Source: JBBRGK01 sp036741355 (GTDB lineage: Bacteria > Chloroflexota > Dehalococcoidia > CAUJGQ01). Taken from it: a stretch of 64,000 nt of DNA. The stretch spans positions 62,001-126,000 of the forward strand of contig DAINSK010000005.1 in NCBI GenBank assembly GCA_036741355.1, written 5' to 3'. Under the pieces are notes generated by a model that worked only from the letters and a program-made list of their open reading frames with translations, was not told the DNA's origin and did no database searches. The position numbers and the translations under genes were made by a program. This document shows, piece by piece, positions 24,398-33,165 of the stretch. Position 1 is the stretch's first letter. Each line of letters begins with the position of its first letter.

Positions 24398-26461
24398 ATG
24401 CCCGACTTGCCCGACGCCACAATTCAGGTCGTAGGCGATGCGACGGTAGATTGGATGCTGGTGAGTGCCGCTCGCAACCAGGACCGGAGCAGCGCCGCGT
24501 GGGAGTCCACAACCCCCGTCCGCATTGTGGCGGCGCCGGGAGGTACGGCCTTCCTGAGCGGTCTCCTGGCACAGATGTGCGCCGGGCAGCAGGGCGCACC
24601 TACGCGGGTCTCGGTGCACGGCATTACCCTGTCGCAGCAAACCATGCTCGACCCTCAGCAGAGTCCTCTCACGCGTAGTTTTACGGTCTGGGACAGCTTC
24701 CCGGCAGAGGCCGGCAGCACGCAGCGTGCCTGCCGCATCCGCGAATTCGTCGGGCAACAGCACGGTACACCAGACAATGCGCCTGCTGAGCCCCAGGCCG
24801 AGGCAACGTCACCGACCTGCCTGGTGATCGACGACACGAACCTTGGCTTTCGGAACGACCCGATGGCGTGGCCTGCCTGCCTCCGAGGAGAGCTGCCGCC
24901 CCCGTCGCACATCGTCCTGCGGATCACCAATCCGATTGCTGGTGGACCGCTCTGGGAAACCCTCATACGCCGCTGTCCAGAGCGGCTGACGGTCTTGCTT
25001 ACCGTCGCCGATCTGCGCAAGGAGTACGCCGCCGTCGGCCAGCCGCTGTCGTGGGAGCGGACAAGCAGCGAGGTGCTGCGCGCCGTGCGAAACCGACCGG
25101 AACTGGCGTCCGTCGCGCGGGTAGTCGTTACATTGGGGTTGAGCGGTGCGGTGATCATCGAACCCCAGGGCTCCTCCACCATGGTGTTTGACCCCACTCA
25201 TCAGGAGGGCGACTGGGAGCGGCACCGTCCCGGTGGCTCACTCGGGCTGGGCGTCGCCATGACCACCGCGCTCGCCTACGCTTGTGCATGCGCGCCACAC
25301 CAGCCAGCATGGGCGAAGGCGGCGGCGAGGGGCCTGCAGGCGGCGCGACTGGTGCACGTGCGCGGTTTTCTGCAAGTGGACGAACCAGAGGGCGCTCGAT
25401 CAGGCTTTCCGGGCCGTGAGGCAGCCCGCGTACTCCGCGGTGACGCGGACGACGACACCTTCCACACGGTCACGATACCGGAGGACGAGCAGTGGAACAT
25501 GTTCGCGACAGCGTTCCCCGATGGGTACGCCGCGGCAGCACGGAGCATTCTGCTGGATGGCGAGGAGGCGGCCGGCCGTGACCTTCCTCTTGAGCGCATG
25601 GGCATTTGGTCCTCGATGGACCGCACGGAGATTGAGAGCATCCGCAGTGTGCGCACGATCATGCGCGAATACGTCGAGCAAGGCAGTGGCAAACGGCCAC
25701 TCAGCATCGCTGTATTTGGCACGCCCGGTTCGGGCAAATCGTTTGCAATAACGCAAATGGCGCATGCCTGGGGTTCCGCAACGTCGCCGGTAGCCGTACT
25801 GGAGTTCAACCTTTCGCAGATGGGCACGTCCGATGAACTACCACGTGCCCTGCAACAGGTACGCGATTGCACTGTGACAGGCCGGTTGCCGGTGGTCTTC
25901 TGGGATGAGTTCGACGCGGTGCTGGGTGGACGCGAGCTCGGCTGGCTGGCCTCGTTCCTCGCGCCGATGCAGGATGGCGTCTTTTTCGAAGGGGGCACGG
26001 CACACCCGATCGGTGCGGCGATTTTTGTCTTTGCCGGGGGCACGCATGCCACGATGGCCAGCTTCCAGGCGCGGGCAGCAGAGATTGCAGGGGCGAAGGC
26101 AACCGACTTTCTCAGCCGGCTGCGCGGCTACGTGGACGTGCTTGGACCGAATCCCGCCGATAGCGCCGATCAGGCGTTCGTACTGCGGCGGGCGTTGATG
26201 CTGCGGGCGATGCTGCGTCAGCGGGCACCTCAGATTTTTACAGCGGGCAGACCGAGCATTGACCCCGGCATTGTGCGAGCGTTCTTACACGTAGATACCT
26301 ATCTGCACGGTGCCCGGTCGATGGAGTCGCTGCTCGACATGAGTTCGCTATCAGGCAAACTACGGTACGAGCGCTCGGCGCTTCCCGCCCGTCACCAGCT
26401 GAGCCTGCACGTGAACGCCGATGCCTTCCTTGCGCTCCTGGAGGCGGAAACGACGCCCTAG
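24398..26461 (+). CDS. PfkB-like domain fused to AAA+ ATPase (RyR/SLOG-system type)
   Basis: 687 aa. The first half begins 'IQVVGDATVDWML', has 'VVTLGLSGAVII' and 'HRPGGSLGLGVAMTTALA', a degenerate ribokinase/PfkB arrangement (normal 'GAGD' replaced by 'GGSLGLG'). The second half is an AAA+ ATPase: Walker A 'VFGTPGSGKSFAITQ', 'LEFNLSQMGT', Walker B-like 'PVVFWDEFDAVLGGR', 'FLAPMQDGVFFEG', 'AAIFVFAGGTHATM' and 'FLSRLRGYVDVLGPN', ending with 'HGARSMESLLDMSS'. These ATPase motifs are those of the ATPases that accompany RyR/SLOG proteins in proposed conflict systems (recalled). Start ATG 24398; ATG 24362 is possible. Confidence 0.75.
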   Translation: MPDLPDATIQVVGDATVDWMLVSAARNQDRSSAAWESTTPVRIVAAPGGTAFLSGLLAQMCAGQQGAPTRVSVHGITLSQQTMLDPQQSPLTRSFTVWDSFPAEAGSTQRACRIREFVGQQHGTPDNAPAEPQAEATSPTCLVIDDTNLGFRNDPMAWPACLRGELPPPSHIVLRITNPIAGGPLWETLIRRCPERLTVLLTVADLRKEYAAVGQPLSWERTSSEVLRAVRNRPELASVARVVVTLGLSGAVIIEPQGSSTMVFDPTHQEGDWERHRPGGSLGLGVAMTTALAYACACAPHQPAWAKAAARGLQAARLVHVRGFLQVDEPEGARSGFPGREAARVLRGDADDDTFHTVTIPEDEQWNMFATAFPDGYAAAARSILLDGEEAAGRDLPLERMGIWSSMDRTEIESIRSVRTIMREYVEQGSGKRPLSIAVFGTPGSGKSFAITQMAHAWGSATSPVAVLEFNLSQMGTSDELPRALQQVRDCTVTGRLPVVFWDEFDAVLGGRELGWLASFLAPMQDGVFFEGGTAHPIGAAIFVFAGGTHATMASFQARAAEIAGAKATDFLSRLRGYVDVLGPNPADSADQAFVLRRALMLRAMLRQRAPQIFTAGRPSIDPGIVRAFLHVDTYLHGARSMESLLDMSSLSGKLRYERSALPARHQLSLHVNADAFLALLEAETTP

Positions 26462-26483
26462 AACAACGGCTGTTCGCGCGCGC

Positions 26484-26594
26484 CGCCCGGCGACTGAAGT
26501 CGCGGGCTCAGCAGACGAAGTCCGCCGCCGCGGACTGGCCCAACCGGCGCAGGCCGGTTTCGTTAGCCAAGCCCGCGGTTTCCACCGCCGGGCG
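26484..26594. repeat. four-hairpin intergenic repeat, copy 1
   Basis: 111 bp made of successive small palindromes: GACTGAAGTC, AGTCCGC...GCGGACT, AACCGGCGCAGGCCGGTT and the outer pair CGCCCGGCG/CGCCGGGCG. Copies with the same order are at 56739 and 56929. The interval 26595-26891 has no convincing gene, only an unassigned frame at 26650-26838. Confidence 0.65.
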
Positions 26595-26891
26595 ATCGGG
26601 CGGGCTATCTCCTGCGCGAATTGCGCAAAACGTTGACGGATGGCCTTTTGTGCTGGCCAAGGGCCGTTGCTTTGGGCCGAAGCCCGACGGCACTGTGGCT
26701 GTGCGCCCGGTCATGCTGCGCCGTTGGTCATTCTACCTGGTCAAGGTTCGGTTGCGCCGTGGTGCACTTCCATTGCCGGCGGTTCGCCACCGGACTATGC
26801 TGGCAACGGCCCGGCAGTTGGTGCGCCGCCCGCCGTGATCGGGTCCGACCGGCTGACGTGACTAATTTGCTCCCGCAGGAAAGGGCACGGC

Positions 26892-27272
26892 ATGGCCGGC
26901 CAGGCCGCCACATCAGTGGCATATGTCTTCCTCTCCTACGCCTCGGCAGATCGTGAGCGTGCGCTTCACGTTGCCGATACGTTGAAGGCGGCAGGCGTGC
27001 CGTGCTGGCTCGACCAGCAGGCGATCGCCGGCGGCAGCAGCTGGGGCAGCGAGATCGTGGAGGGCATCAAAGGCTGTGCGGCATTACTCATCCTCTGCAG
27101 CAACGCCGCCATGCAGTCGCGCAATGTCAAGCAAGAGATCCAGCTCGCCTGGCGGTTTGAGCGGGCGTATGTGCCCGTACTGCTAGAACCGGTTGAGTTC
27201 CCGGAGCACGTGCTCTATTTCCTGGAAGGCTGGCAGTGGGTGGAGGTCCTGGACCTGCCGCAACAGGTCTAG
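26892..27272 (+). CDS. TIR domain protein (N-terminal part of a TIR-STAND gene cut by in-frame TAG)
   Basis: 126 aa TIR domain: 'YVFLSYASADRERALHVAD' (box 1), 'GVPCWLDQQAIAGGSSWGSE' (box 2 region), 'CAALLILCSNAAMQSRNVKQ' with the following 'EIQLAW' holding the Glu expected in NAD-cleaving TIRs, and 'VPVLLEP'. It ends 'VLDLPQQV' then TAG. Bacterial TIR domains cleave NAD+ or make cADPR-type signals. The reading frame continues past the TAG for 25 codons into the ATPase ORF at 27348, and the next residues 'LPVLLKALARLGV' are what follows 'EW' in related fused proteins; so TGG to TAG is likely. Confidence 0.8.
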   Translation: MAGQAATSVAYVFLSYASADRERALHVADTLKAAGVPCWLDQQAIAGGSSWGSEIVEGIKGCAALLILCSNAAMQSRNVKQEIQLAWRFERAYVPVLLEPVEFPEHVLYFLEGWQWVEVLDLPQQV

Positions 27273-27347
27273 CTGCCCGTCCTGCTCAAGGCGCTCGCCC
27301 GTCTCGGTGTTGCCGGCCCGCTCGAACCGCCCACTGAATCCGCAGGC

Positions 27348-30197
27348 GTGGTGCCGGTCGAGAGCGCATCCGACGTCACCGGCCCCGGCCCGACGGATTC
27401 GCCGCTACAGTCACTTTCCCTGGAGCGCGTGTTTGCCGGCAGAGAAGCGGAGTTGCAGGCGCTGCGCCGGCGCTTCGACCAGGCCGTCGCGGGGAGCGGC
27501 GGGCTGGTAACGGTGGCCGGAGAGCCGGGGATCGGCAAGACCCGGATCGTACAGGAGTTCGCCGAGCATGCCCGCGAGGCCGGCGCCGTCGTGCTCTGGG
27601 GCCGTTGCTACGAGGGCGACTGGGCGCCGCCCTACGGCCCGTGGGTAGAGGCGCTCTCCGCGTATGTCCGGAGTGTTGAACCGGACCAGCTTGCCCGGGA
27701 GCTCGGCCCGGGCGCCCCACCCATCGCCCGCCTCGTGCCGGCGGTCGCTGCCGTGCTGCCAGACGTGTCCCCTCCCGCTCCCATAAGCCCGGATGAGGAG
27801 CGCTTCCGCCTCTACGACGCCGTCACGCAGCTTCTGCTCGCCGCCGCGCGGACGCGTCCGGTTGTGCTGGTGCTGGATGACCTGCACTGGGCCGATCGGG
27901 ATTCCGTGGGTTTGCTCCGCCATGTGGCCCGCTTCGCCGTCACCGCGCCGCTGCTGATCGTGGGCAACTACCGCGATGTGGACCTGGACCGCCGGCATCC
28001 GCTGGCAGAGGCGCTCACCACGTTGCGACGCGAACGCGGGTTCGAGCGCATTCTCCTGCGTGGGCTGGGGCGCGAGCAGGTGCAAGGGATGCTCGACGAG
28101 CTGGCCGGCCACGCGGTGGCAGCGCCGTTCGTCGATGTGCTCTATCGGGAGACGGAGGGCAACCCCTTCTTCCTTGGCGAGGTGCTGCTGAATCTGCAGG
28201 AGGAGGGGGTGATCGAACGCCGCGACGGACTCTGGGTGAGCACCGTCGGCGGCGTGGAGCACATGAGCATACCGGAGGGCGTTCGCGACGTGGTCGGCAA
28301 GCGCCTCTCCCGCCTGAGCGAGGAAACCAATCGCGTTCTCGGCCTGGCGTCCGTCTTCACCGGCGGGTTCCGCTTCGCCGTGCTGGCGGAACTGGCGAAG
28401 CTGGACGAGGAGCGGTTGCTGGACTGCATCGACGAGGCGCTCGCCGCCCAACTGCTGCGCACCGCCGACGGGCGCAGCGAAACATATGACTTTGTCCACG
28501 CCCTGATTCGCCGCACGCTCTACGACGAGCTCTCGGCCAGCCGCCGCGTGCGGTTGCACCGCCAGATCGCCGAGGCGCTGGAGCGGGTCTACATGGGAGC
28601 ATCCGGGGGCGAAGGCGGGTCCGGCGACACGGGAACGGCGGACGCGTTCCAGGGTGAGCCGGCCGGGCCGGCGGGGGCGCGGGTGGCGACCGTGGTCGAC
28701 GACCTCGCCTACCACTACCACGAGTCCGCGGCGATAGCAGGCGCCGAGCGCGGCGTACGCTATGCCCTGCTCGCCGCGGAGCGGGCGGAGGCGCGGGCGG
28801 CCTGGGAACAAACCGTCACCATGCTCCGCTGGGCGCTGGAGTTGCTACCGGAGGGGGACCCCCGCCGCGCCCGCCTACTCGCGCGGTTGGCGCTGGCGCT
28901 CGCCTGGCTGCTGGAGTTTGAAGAAGCGGCCTCCACCGCCCGTCACGCCGCGGCGCTGATCGCGGCGGACGAAGGCGACACAGCCGCGGCAATTTATCTT
29001 CGCGACGTGGCGGTCGCACTCGGTCAGGCGGGGAGCGTCCGCGCAGCGTGGAGCCTGGCCGCGGACGGTCTGCGCTACGCGGGCGACCGGCGGGACGTGC
29101 CCTGGGCGTACTTCAAGACGTTGGATCTCGACCGCCGCGACGCTGAGGATCCCGCCTACATCGGCCTAGTCGTGGCGACGCCCGAACGGGAGGCCGTGTG
29201 GCAAATAACGGATGGCCAGCCGGTGGATGTGGGGGTCATGAATCTCTACCGGCCGTATGCGTCGGCGGCGGGGATCCGGCTCCGCCTCCCGGTGCTGGAG
29301 CGTGCGGGCGACGATTTCCAGCTCTCCGTAATAAAGACATTCTTGCTCGGGGAGTACCGCGAGGCGCTGGCTATCTGGGAGGCCCTCGCTGCCCGAAACG
29401 AGGCAGAGGGACGGATCAACGAGGCGGGGGCAAACCTTGCCCAAGTCGCCCGCTGCCAACTCGTGCTCGGCCACCTGGGCGCAGCCGAAAGCGCCTATGC
29501 ACGGGGAGTGGCGTTGAGCAAGCGTGTCCCCGGCGTCAGCAACGCAGCGATCCAGCTCGGCGGGTACCGGGCTGAACGTTGCCTGATGCTCGACGTCGGC
29601 TGGGAGGTATGGCTGGCGGAATTGCAGTCATCGATGGCGGACGGAGCGCCCGAGCGCGCCTGGGTACAGGCTGTCGTCGGCGCACTGACTATGGCCGCAC
29701 TGGCGCGCCTCGGCCGAGCGGATGAGGCGCTGGCGCTGTTCCCTGCTGTACTGCCGGCATTGGATCGCGCACCGGTGGGTGTCGGCAACTATCAGTCGCT
29801 CGCGTGCAGCATGGCCGCATCGCTCTGGCTGCTGGGGCGGACCGATCACATCGAGACGATCGAGCAGAACATTAAACGGGGAGTGGTAGACCCCGGCTTC
29901 CACCACCCGATGCGCAACGGGGCGCTCTCGCTCGGCTGGCTGGCCGCCCTGCAAGGTCGAATGGAAGAGGCGCAGGGGTGGTTCAAGCGGGCCCGGGAGG
30001 AGCTGGAAACACAGGGCTGCCGCCCGCTGCGTGCGACCGTGGACTACGACGAGGCGCTCGCGCTCCAACGGGCGGGCTCGCCGGACCTCACCCGTATCGG
30101 GTCGCTGCTGGGCGCGGCCGGGGCGCAGTTCCGATCCCTCGGCATGACCGGCTGGGTGACACGCGCGCGGGCGTTGGAAGAGGCGCTGAGCGCTTGA
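27348..30197 (+). CDS. STAND-type ATPase with helical repeats (C-terminal part of the TIR fusion)
   Basis: 949 aa. An AAA_16/NTPase domain spans about residues 25-330: 'VFAGREAELQALRRRF', Walker A 'VAGEPGIGKTRIVQEF', 'RCYEGDWAPPYGPW', Walker B 'PVVLVLDDLHWADRDS' and 'GNYRDVDL' sensor; then a winged-helix region with 'TEGNPFFLGEVLLNL' and 'LSEETNRVLGLASVF'. The remainder is a long helical, TPR-like repeat array that would sense the trigger. It is in frame with the TIR ORF (26892); together they would make one protein of about 1,100 aa. A GTG at 27348 could serve as an independent start but has no clear ribosome site. Confidence 0.8.
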   Translation: MVPVESASDVTGPGPTDSPLQSLSLERVFAGREAELQALRRRFDQAVAGSGGLVTVAGEPGIGKTRIVQEFAEHAREAGAVVLWGRCYEGDWAPPYGPWVEALSAYVRSVEPDQLARELGPGAPPIARLVPAVAAVLPDVSPPAPISPDEERFRLYDAVTQLLLAAARTRPVVLVLDDLHWADRDSVGLLRHVARFAVTAPLLIVGNYRDVDLDRRHPLAEALTTLRRERGFERILLRGLGREQVQGMLDELAGHAVAAPFVDVLYRETEGNPFFLGEVLLNLQEEGVIERRDGLWVSTVGGVEHMSIPEGVRDVVGKRLSRLSEETNRVLGLASVFTGGFRFAVLAELAKLDEERLLDCIDEALAAQLLRTADGRSETYDFVHALIRRTLYDELSASRRVRLHRQIAEALERVYMGASGGEGGSGDTGTADAFQGEPAGPAGARVATVVDDLAYHYHESAAIAGAERGVRYALLAAERAEARAAWEQTVTMLRWALELLPEGDPRRARLLARLALALAWLLEFEEAASTARHAAALIAADEGDTAAAIYLRDVAVALGQAGSVRAAWSLAADGLRYAGDRRDVPWAYFKTLDLDRRDAEDPAYIGLVVATPEREAVWQITDGQPVDVGVMNLYRPYASAAGIRLRLPVLERAGDDFQLSVIKTFLLGEYREALAIWEALAARNEAEGRINEAGANLAQVARCQLVLGHLGAAESAYARGVALSKRVPGVSNAAIQLGGYRAERCLMLDVGWEVWLAELQSSMADGAPERAWVQAVVGALTMAALARLGRADEALALFPAVLPALDRAPVGVGNYQSLACSMAASLWLLGRTDHIETIEQNIKRGVVDPGFHHPMRNGALSLGWLAALQGRMEEAQGWFKRAREELETQGCRPLRATVDYDEALALQRAGSPDLTRIGSLLGAAGAQFRSLGMTGWVTRARALEEALSA

Positions 30198-30275
30198 GCG
30201 CAGTAGCGACTGTCAGCGCGGAGCCCCACAAGGTGTTGCTCCGCGCTGACACATATGCGCGGCGGTCAAAGCACA

Positions 30276-30295
30276 GCCCGCCAGAATTGGCGGGC
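30276..30295. terminator. hairpin beside attL, displaced tRNA terminator
   Basis: Perfect 8-bp stem GCCCGCCA/TGGCGGGC with a GAAT loop. It lies 15 bp left of the tRNA-Thr fragment, on the side that follows the tRNA 3' end, and so is probably the original chromosomal terminator of tRNA-Thr. It may also stop transcription from the STAND gene ending at 30197. Confidence 0.5.
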
Positions 30296-30310
30296 TTCAC
30301 GCCTAAATCA

Positions 30311-30358
30311 TGGAGCCGAAGAAGGGACTCGAACCCCCGACCCGCTCATTACGAATGA
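30311..30358 (-). repeat. attL: 3' fragment of tRNA-Thr
   Basis: Forty-eight bases identical to 55825-55872, running from the encoded CCA through the T arm, variable loop and most of the anticodon arm of tRNA-Thr(CGT). The identity ends at ...CGAATGA and the remaining 5' half of a tRNA is absent, so this is a displaced fragment, not a gene. Confidence 0.9.
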
Positions 30359-30437
30359 CGTGAGGCCCGTCCACAGGCGTCCATGCACGCGTGGTCTTGC
30401 TCCAAATTGTACATCGCCATCCACAAAAGTCCATGCC

Positions 30438-30476
30438 GGTTGGTACACAGGTTGGTACAGAATATCGGTTGGTACA
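30438..30476. promoter_or_regulatory. probable integrase arm-type sites, left end
   Basis: Three direct copies of GGTTGGTACA at 30438-30447, 30450-30459 and 30467-30476. Two further copies of the core TTGGTACA are at the other end (55747-55754 and 55759-55766). Clustered direct repeats flanking the core att site are where the N-terminal arm domain of lambda-type integrases binds; this role is inferred. Confidence 0.55.
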
Positions 30477-30623
30477 TAGCAACACAGTGTTCGTTACATG
30501 AACGGATGTTCATATATCGGCGCCAGGCGCGTAGAATAATTGGGCGAAATACCGGCCCCAGCAGTGCCTCGCAGCGACGGCCAACCAGGCAGCGAGCAAG
30601 CGGCGAAGAGGAGCAACCTCGCT

Positions 30624-31262
30624 ATGACAACGCCTCCGACTGGCGCACAATCGGGGGAATTACCGTCTCGGCAGGTGCGCTGCCCGTGCTGCAACGAACT
30701 GACCAGCGAAGTAACCCAGACCCCCATCACTTGGACCGACCGATCCGGCCAAACCCAGATTCATCAGGTATGCCCACACTGTTACAGCGCCTTCAAAATG
30801 GCAAAGGATGGGGGGTCGCGCTTCCTCTTCTCGGATCGGCTCAATGCCGGCGAGATAAGCCGACGCTGGCATGATGACGACGGGGTAACGGTACCGCTTG
30901 ACGAGGAAGCCCGCCCCGCTATGCCGAGCGACTACAACCCTCCGACCTTTGGGCACGCCCTGACGAAGGCCCATACGCACGGTGAGCGACGACAGCCACG
31001 ACCATCGGGACCACCGGATGATCTCACGCACTTGGAAACCTGCCAGTTCTGCGCCGGGTACGTCCGGCATTGCGAAGCGGCGAAGGAGCGAAGGGGCAAA
31101 GCTCCGAGCTGGGAAGAAGTGGTGGGCGACATGGGGTGCTCCACGAGGACACAGCTAAAGGACATGCTGCAACGCCACACGGCCGGGTACCCGACCCACC
31201 TGCTTGACCGCCCAGCGGTGATCCTCCGTTGGGCTTCTCTTATTTCCGTACCAGAGAAATAA
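30624..31262 (+). CDS. zinc-ribbon protein, first gene of the element
   Basis: 212 aa from the ATG at 30624 (GAAGAGGAG upstream; the longer frame from 30540 is not needed). The N-terminal 'RCPCCNELTSEV' and 'QVCPHCYSAFKMA' form a CxxC...CxxC zinc ribbon, and a second Cys cluster 'CQFCAGYVRHC' lies near residue 150. Charged, soluble, no catalytic motif recognised. Its place next to attL, before the excisionase-like genes, suggests a nucleic-acid-related role in the element, but that is inference. Confidence 0.65.
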   Translation: MTTPPTGAQSGELPSRQVRCPCCNELTSEVTQTPITWTDRSGQTQIHQVCPHCYSAFKMAKDGGSRFLFSDRLNAGEISRRWHDDDGVTVPLDEEARPAMPSDYNPPTFGHALTKAHTHGERRQPRPSGPPDDLTHLETCQFCAGYVRHCEAAKERRGKAPSWEEVVGDMGCSTRTQLKDMLQRHTAGYPTHLLDRPAVILRWASLISVPEK

Positions 31263-31377
31263 CTCTCACCAATTCGGCCCATTTCGATCTACTTCGAGCG
31301 AGTTCGGCCTGACTTGGCAGGCATGAGCCCGTACGCTGTGAGCACATCGGTTTTTGTGTGTTCATTAGGAGACGCCT

Positions 31378-31563
31378 ATGGATAAGATCGCGGTCCGACC
31401 GACCGAGGCGGCGAAGTTACTTGGTATATCGAGAAGCTTTCTATACGAATTGCTCAAGGCGGGGGAAATTGAGTCCATCCGCCTGGGTGCGGCACGATTA
31501 ATCCCAGTTCAGAGCCTCTACCAGTTTGTTGCAAGGCAGCCGAGTGCTGCAGGCGATGCATAG
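31378..31563 (+). CDS. HTH_17 excisionase-like protein 1
   Basis: 61 aa. 'VRPTEAAKLLGISRSFLYEL' and 'GEIESIRLGAARLIPVQSLYQFVAR' are the full winged-helix fold of the MerR/excisionase-type HTH_17 family: helix-turn-helix, wing with 'I..G..R.IP', final helix. Strong ribosome site (TTAGGAGA). These small proteins bend att DNA for excision or regulate element genes. The one next to the integrase (54252) is the better candidate for the true Xis. Confidence 0.8.
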   Translation: MDKIAVRPTEAAKLLGISRSFLYELLKAGEIESIRLGAARLIPVQSLYQFVARQPSAAGDA

Positions 31564-31728
31564 TCAGGGGAGCGGCCGGGATCCCGTACCCGATATTGCC
31601 CTGCCAACGGTCACGGACATCCGTTGCTACCAAGCTAAGTAACTGCGTTGAGAACTGATGAGCCCTAATTCGGGACAACGGTGTACGAACGTGGAAGAAT
31701 ATAGCGAGAACATGAACGATTTAAGGTA

Positions 31729-32001
31729 ATGATGACGATGAACCATATCGACTATGAACCCCTTGTCTACACGATGGAGGAAGCCGCACGCTTGTGTCGT
31801 ATGTCTTATAACGAGTTCGCTGCACGTGTTGTCTCCGGTGACATTCCGAGCATTCAGCTCAGATCGCGTGGGAAGCGACGCATCCCAGTAGAAGCCCTGA
31901 AAGCATGGGTCGCCTCGCTCGTCGCTATAACTACTCCTGTATCCGATTCCAATAGCATTACGCCGTCTAAAGAAGTGGGTATCGCAGTCATGGAACAATA
32001 A
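31729..32001 (+). CDS. HTH_17 excisionase-like protein 2
   Basis: 90 aa. 'YTMEEAARLCRMSYNEFAAR' and 'GDIPSIQLRSRGKRRIPVEALKAWVASL' match the same DNA-binding fold, with a longer polar tail. ATGs at 31729 and 31738 are both possible; GGTAAT-type ribosome site is weak. Less GC-rich than the chromosome. Probably a DNA-binding regulator of the element's left region. Confidence 0.7.
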   Translation: MMTMNHIDYEPLVYTMEEAARLCRMSYNEFAARVVSGDIPSIQLRSRGKRRIPVEALKAWVASLVAITTPVSDSNSITPSKEVGIAVMEQ

Positions 32002-32133
32002 TAGTGATTTAGTTGCATTCAGGAAGATGTAGGGGATCACGCTGACACCGTTGTGAATCTTTACCGTACATTCCCGTGGAACGTCTGAAATGGTGGTGCC
32101 GTGACTACGGCAGTAATGAAGGATTAACTAGCC

Positions 32134-32727
32134 ATGAGAAAACCTTGCAGATCATCCGCAGGCCCAAGTACCGGTTGCTCCGTTCGTCGCGAGGATCGAT
32201 GGCCGTACCTTCCGCGGGAAATTGCGGCAGGGACATCATCGTCGTGGCAGAGCGACAGAACGGCGCCGCCTCCGGTGCCACACAGCGTCCCGAATCGCGA
32301 TATTGATGGACGGCTTGACAACGCAAGTTGTAAGTCCAGGTGCACAGCGAAACAACAGAATCCCGCGGTGACGACCGAAGAAGAACGAAATACCAGGCTT
32401 GCTGCCGTTCGGAGCAAAGCTGCTACGGCGCGAGCCGCGAACGCGGCTCGCCGGAAGGCATCGCGGCTGCGACGGGACTTTCTCGACGAACCCACCTGGA
32501 GAAAGCTCGCGAGTGAACGCGGGGTGCGGCTGCCGCCGTGGGGAGAACCCGTTACGCCGGGAGCGATGCGGCGGTGGCTGAAGAAGCTTAGCTGGACGGT
32601 GAGCAGGTATCTCGCCTCGACCGCAGAGATTACCTTGTCAGATTTTCGCAGCGGCAATCCGGATTGGCCATTGCGGGCGTGGGTCGGTCTCGTCCTAGAG
32701 CACCTGGACCACGAGCTAAAGTCGTGA
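32134..32727 (+). CDS. hypothetical element protein, basic helical
   Basis: 197 aa if started at the ATG 32134, about 119 aa if started at the GTG 32368. The second half is protein-like and basic: 'TRLAAVRSKAATARAANA', 'DEPTWRKLASERGVRLPPWG', 'TPGAMRRWLKKLSWTVSRYL', 'WPLRAWVGLVLEHLDHEL'. The first 78 codons look less protein-like, so the shorter version may be right. No family recognised; the basic, tryptophan-containing helices may bind DNA. The 438 bp that follow (32728-33165) show no gene. Confidence 0.5.
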   Translation: MRKPCRSSAGPSTGCSVRREDRWPYLPREIAAGTSSSWQSDRTAPPPVPHSVPNRDIDGRLDNASCKSRCTAKQQNPAVTTEEERNTRLAAVRSKAATARAANAARRKASRLRRDFLDEPTWRKLASERGVRLPPWGEPVTPGAMRRWLKKLSWTVSRYLASTAEITLSDFRSGNPDWPLRAWVGLVLEHLDHELKS

Positions 32728-33165
32728 AGGCAATAGACGAGAGCCCAGCGATCGTAAAGGTGCAGGCCTCGCATCTGCACAGTGCCATAAACCACCCACC
32801 CGAAATGCTGACTTAACCCACCGCCTCTACTCTGGGCCGCAGCCGCTAGAAGGCATCTCTACCGTCACAGTGCACGTGTGGTGGGGTGAGGCCCGCCCTG
32901 CGAAAAGCAATGCTGTGCTCCAGTGCACCGGCCTCATTGACGTGTACCCTTCGTCCGCCGTTCGACGCGCAAAGCAGTCCACAGTAGCATCTTGCGAGCA
33001 TGGCATGGGCCGCCTCATGGACGGGCGGCGCCTATACACCGGAAACCTTACTCTCTAGCGCCACCAACAGACCCGCATCACCCAGCCCACGACGGCAGGT
33101 CGCCTCTTCCTTGTTCGGCCGCGCCTCGAATGCTTGTCTAGCGTTTGGCAAGAAAGGCACACGCA

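Noticed and set aside
26650..26838. 62-aa frame between the AAA+ and TIR genes
   Set aside because: Basic, protein-like in part, but no ribosome site, no family and it follows a repeat; left unannotated.
27411..28811. 466-aa frame antisense to the STAND ATPase
   Set aside because: Shadow frame; Walker A and B are on the plus strand.
32124..32795. 223-aa minus-strand frame opposite the basic protein at 32134
   Set aside because: The plus-strand frame has more regular hydrophobic and charged helices; the minus frame is Ser/Arg-rich without a start context. Not fully certain.
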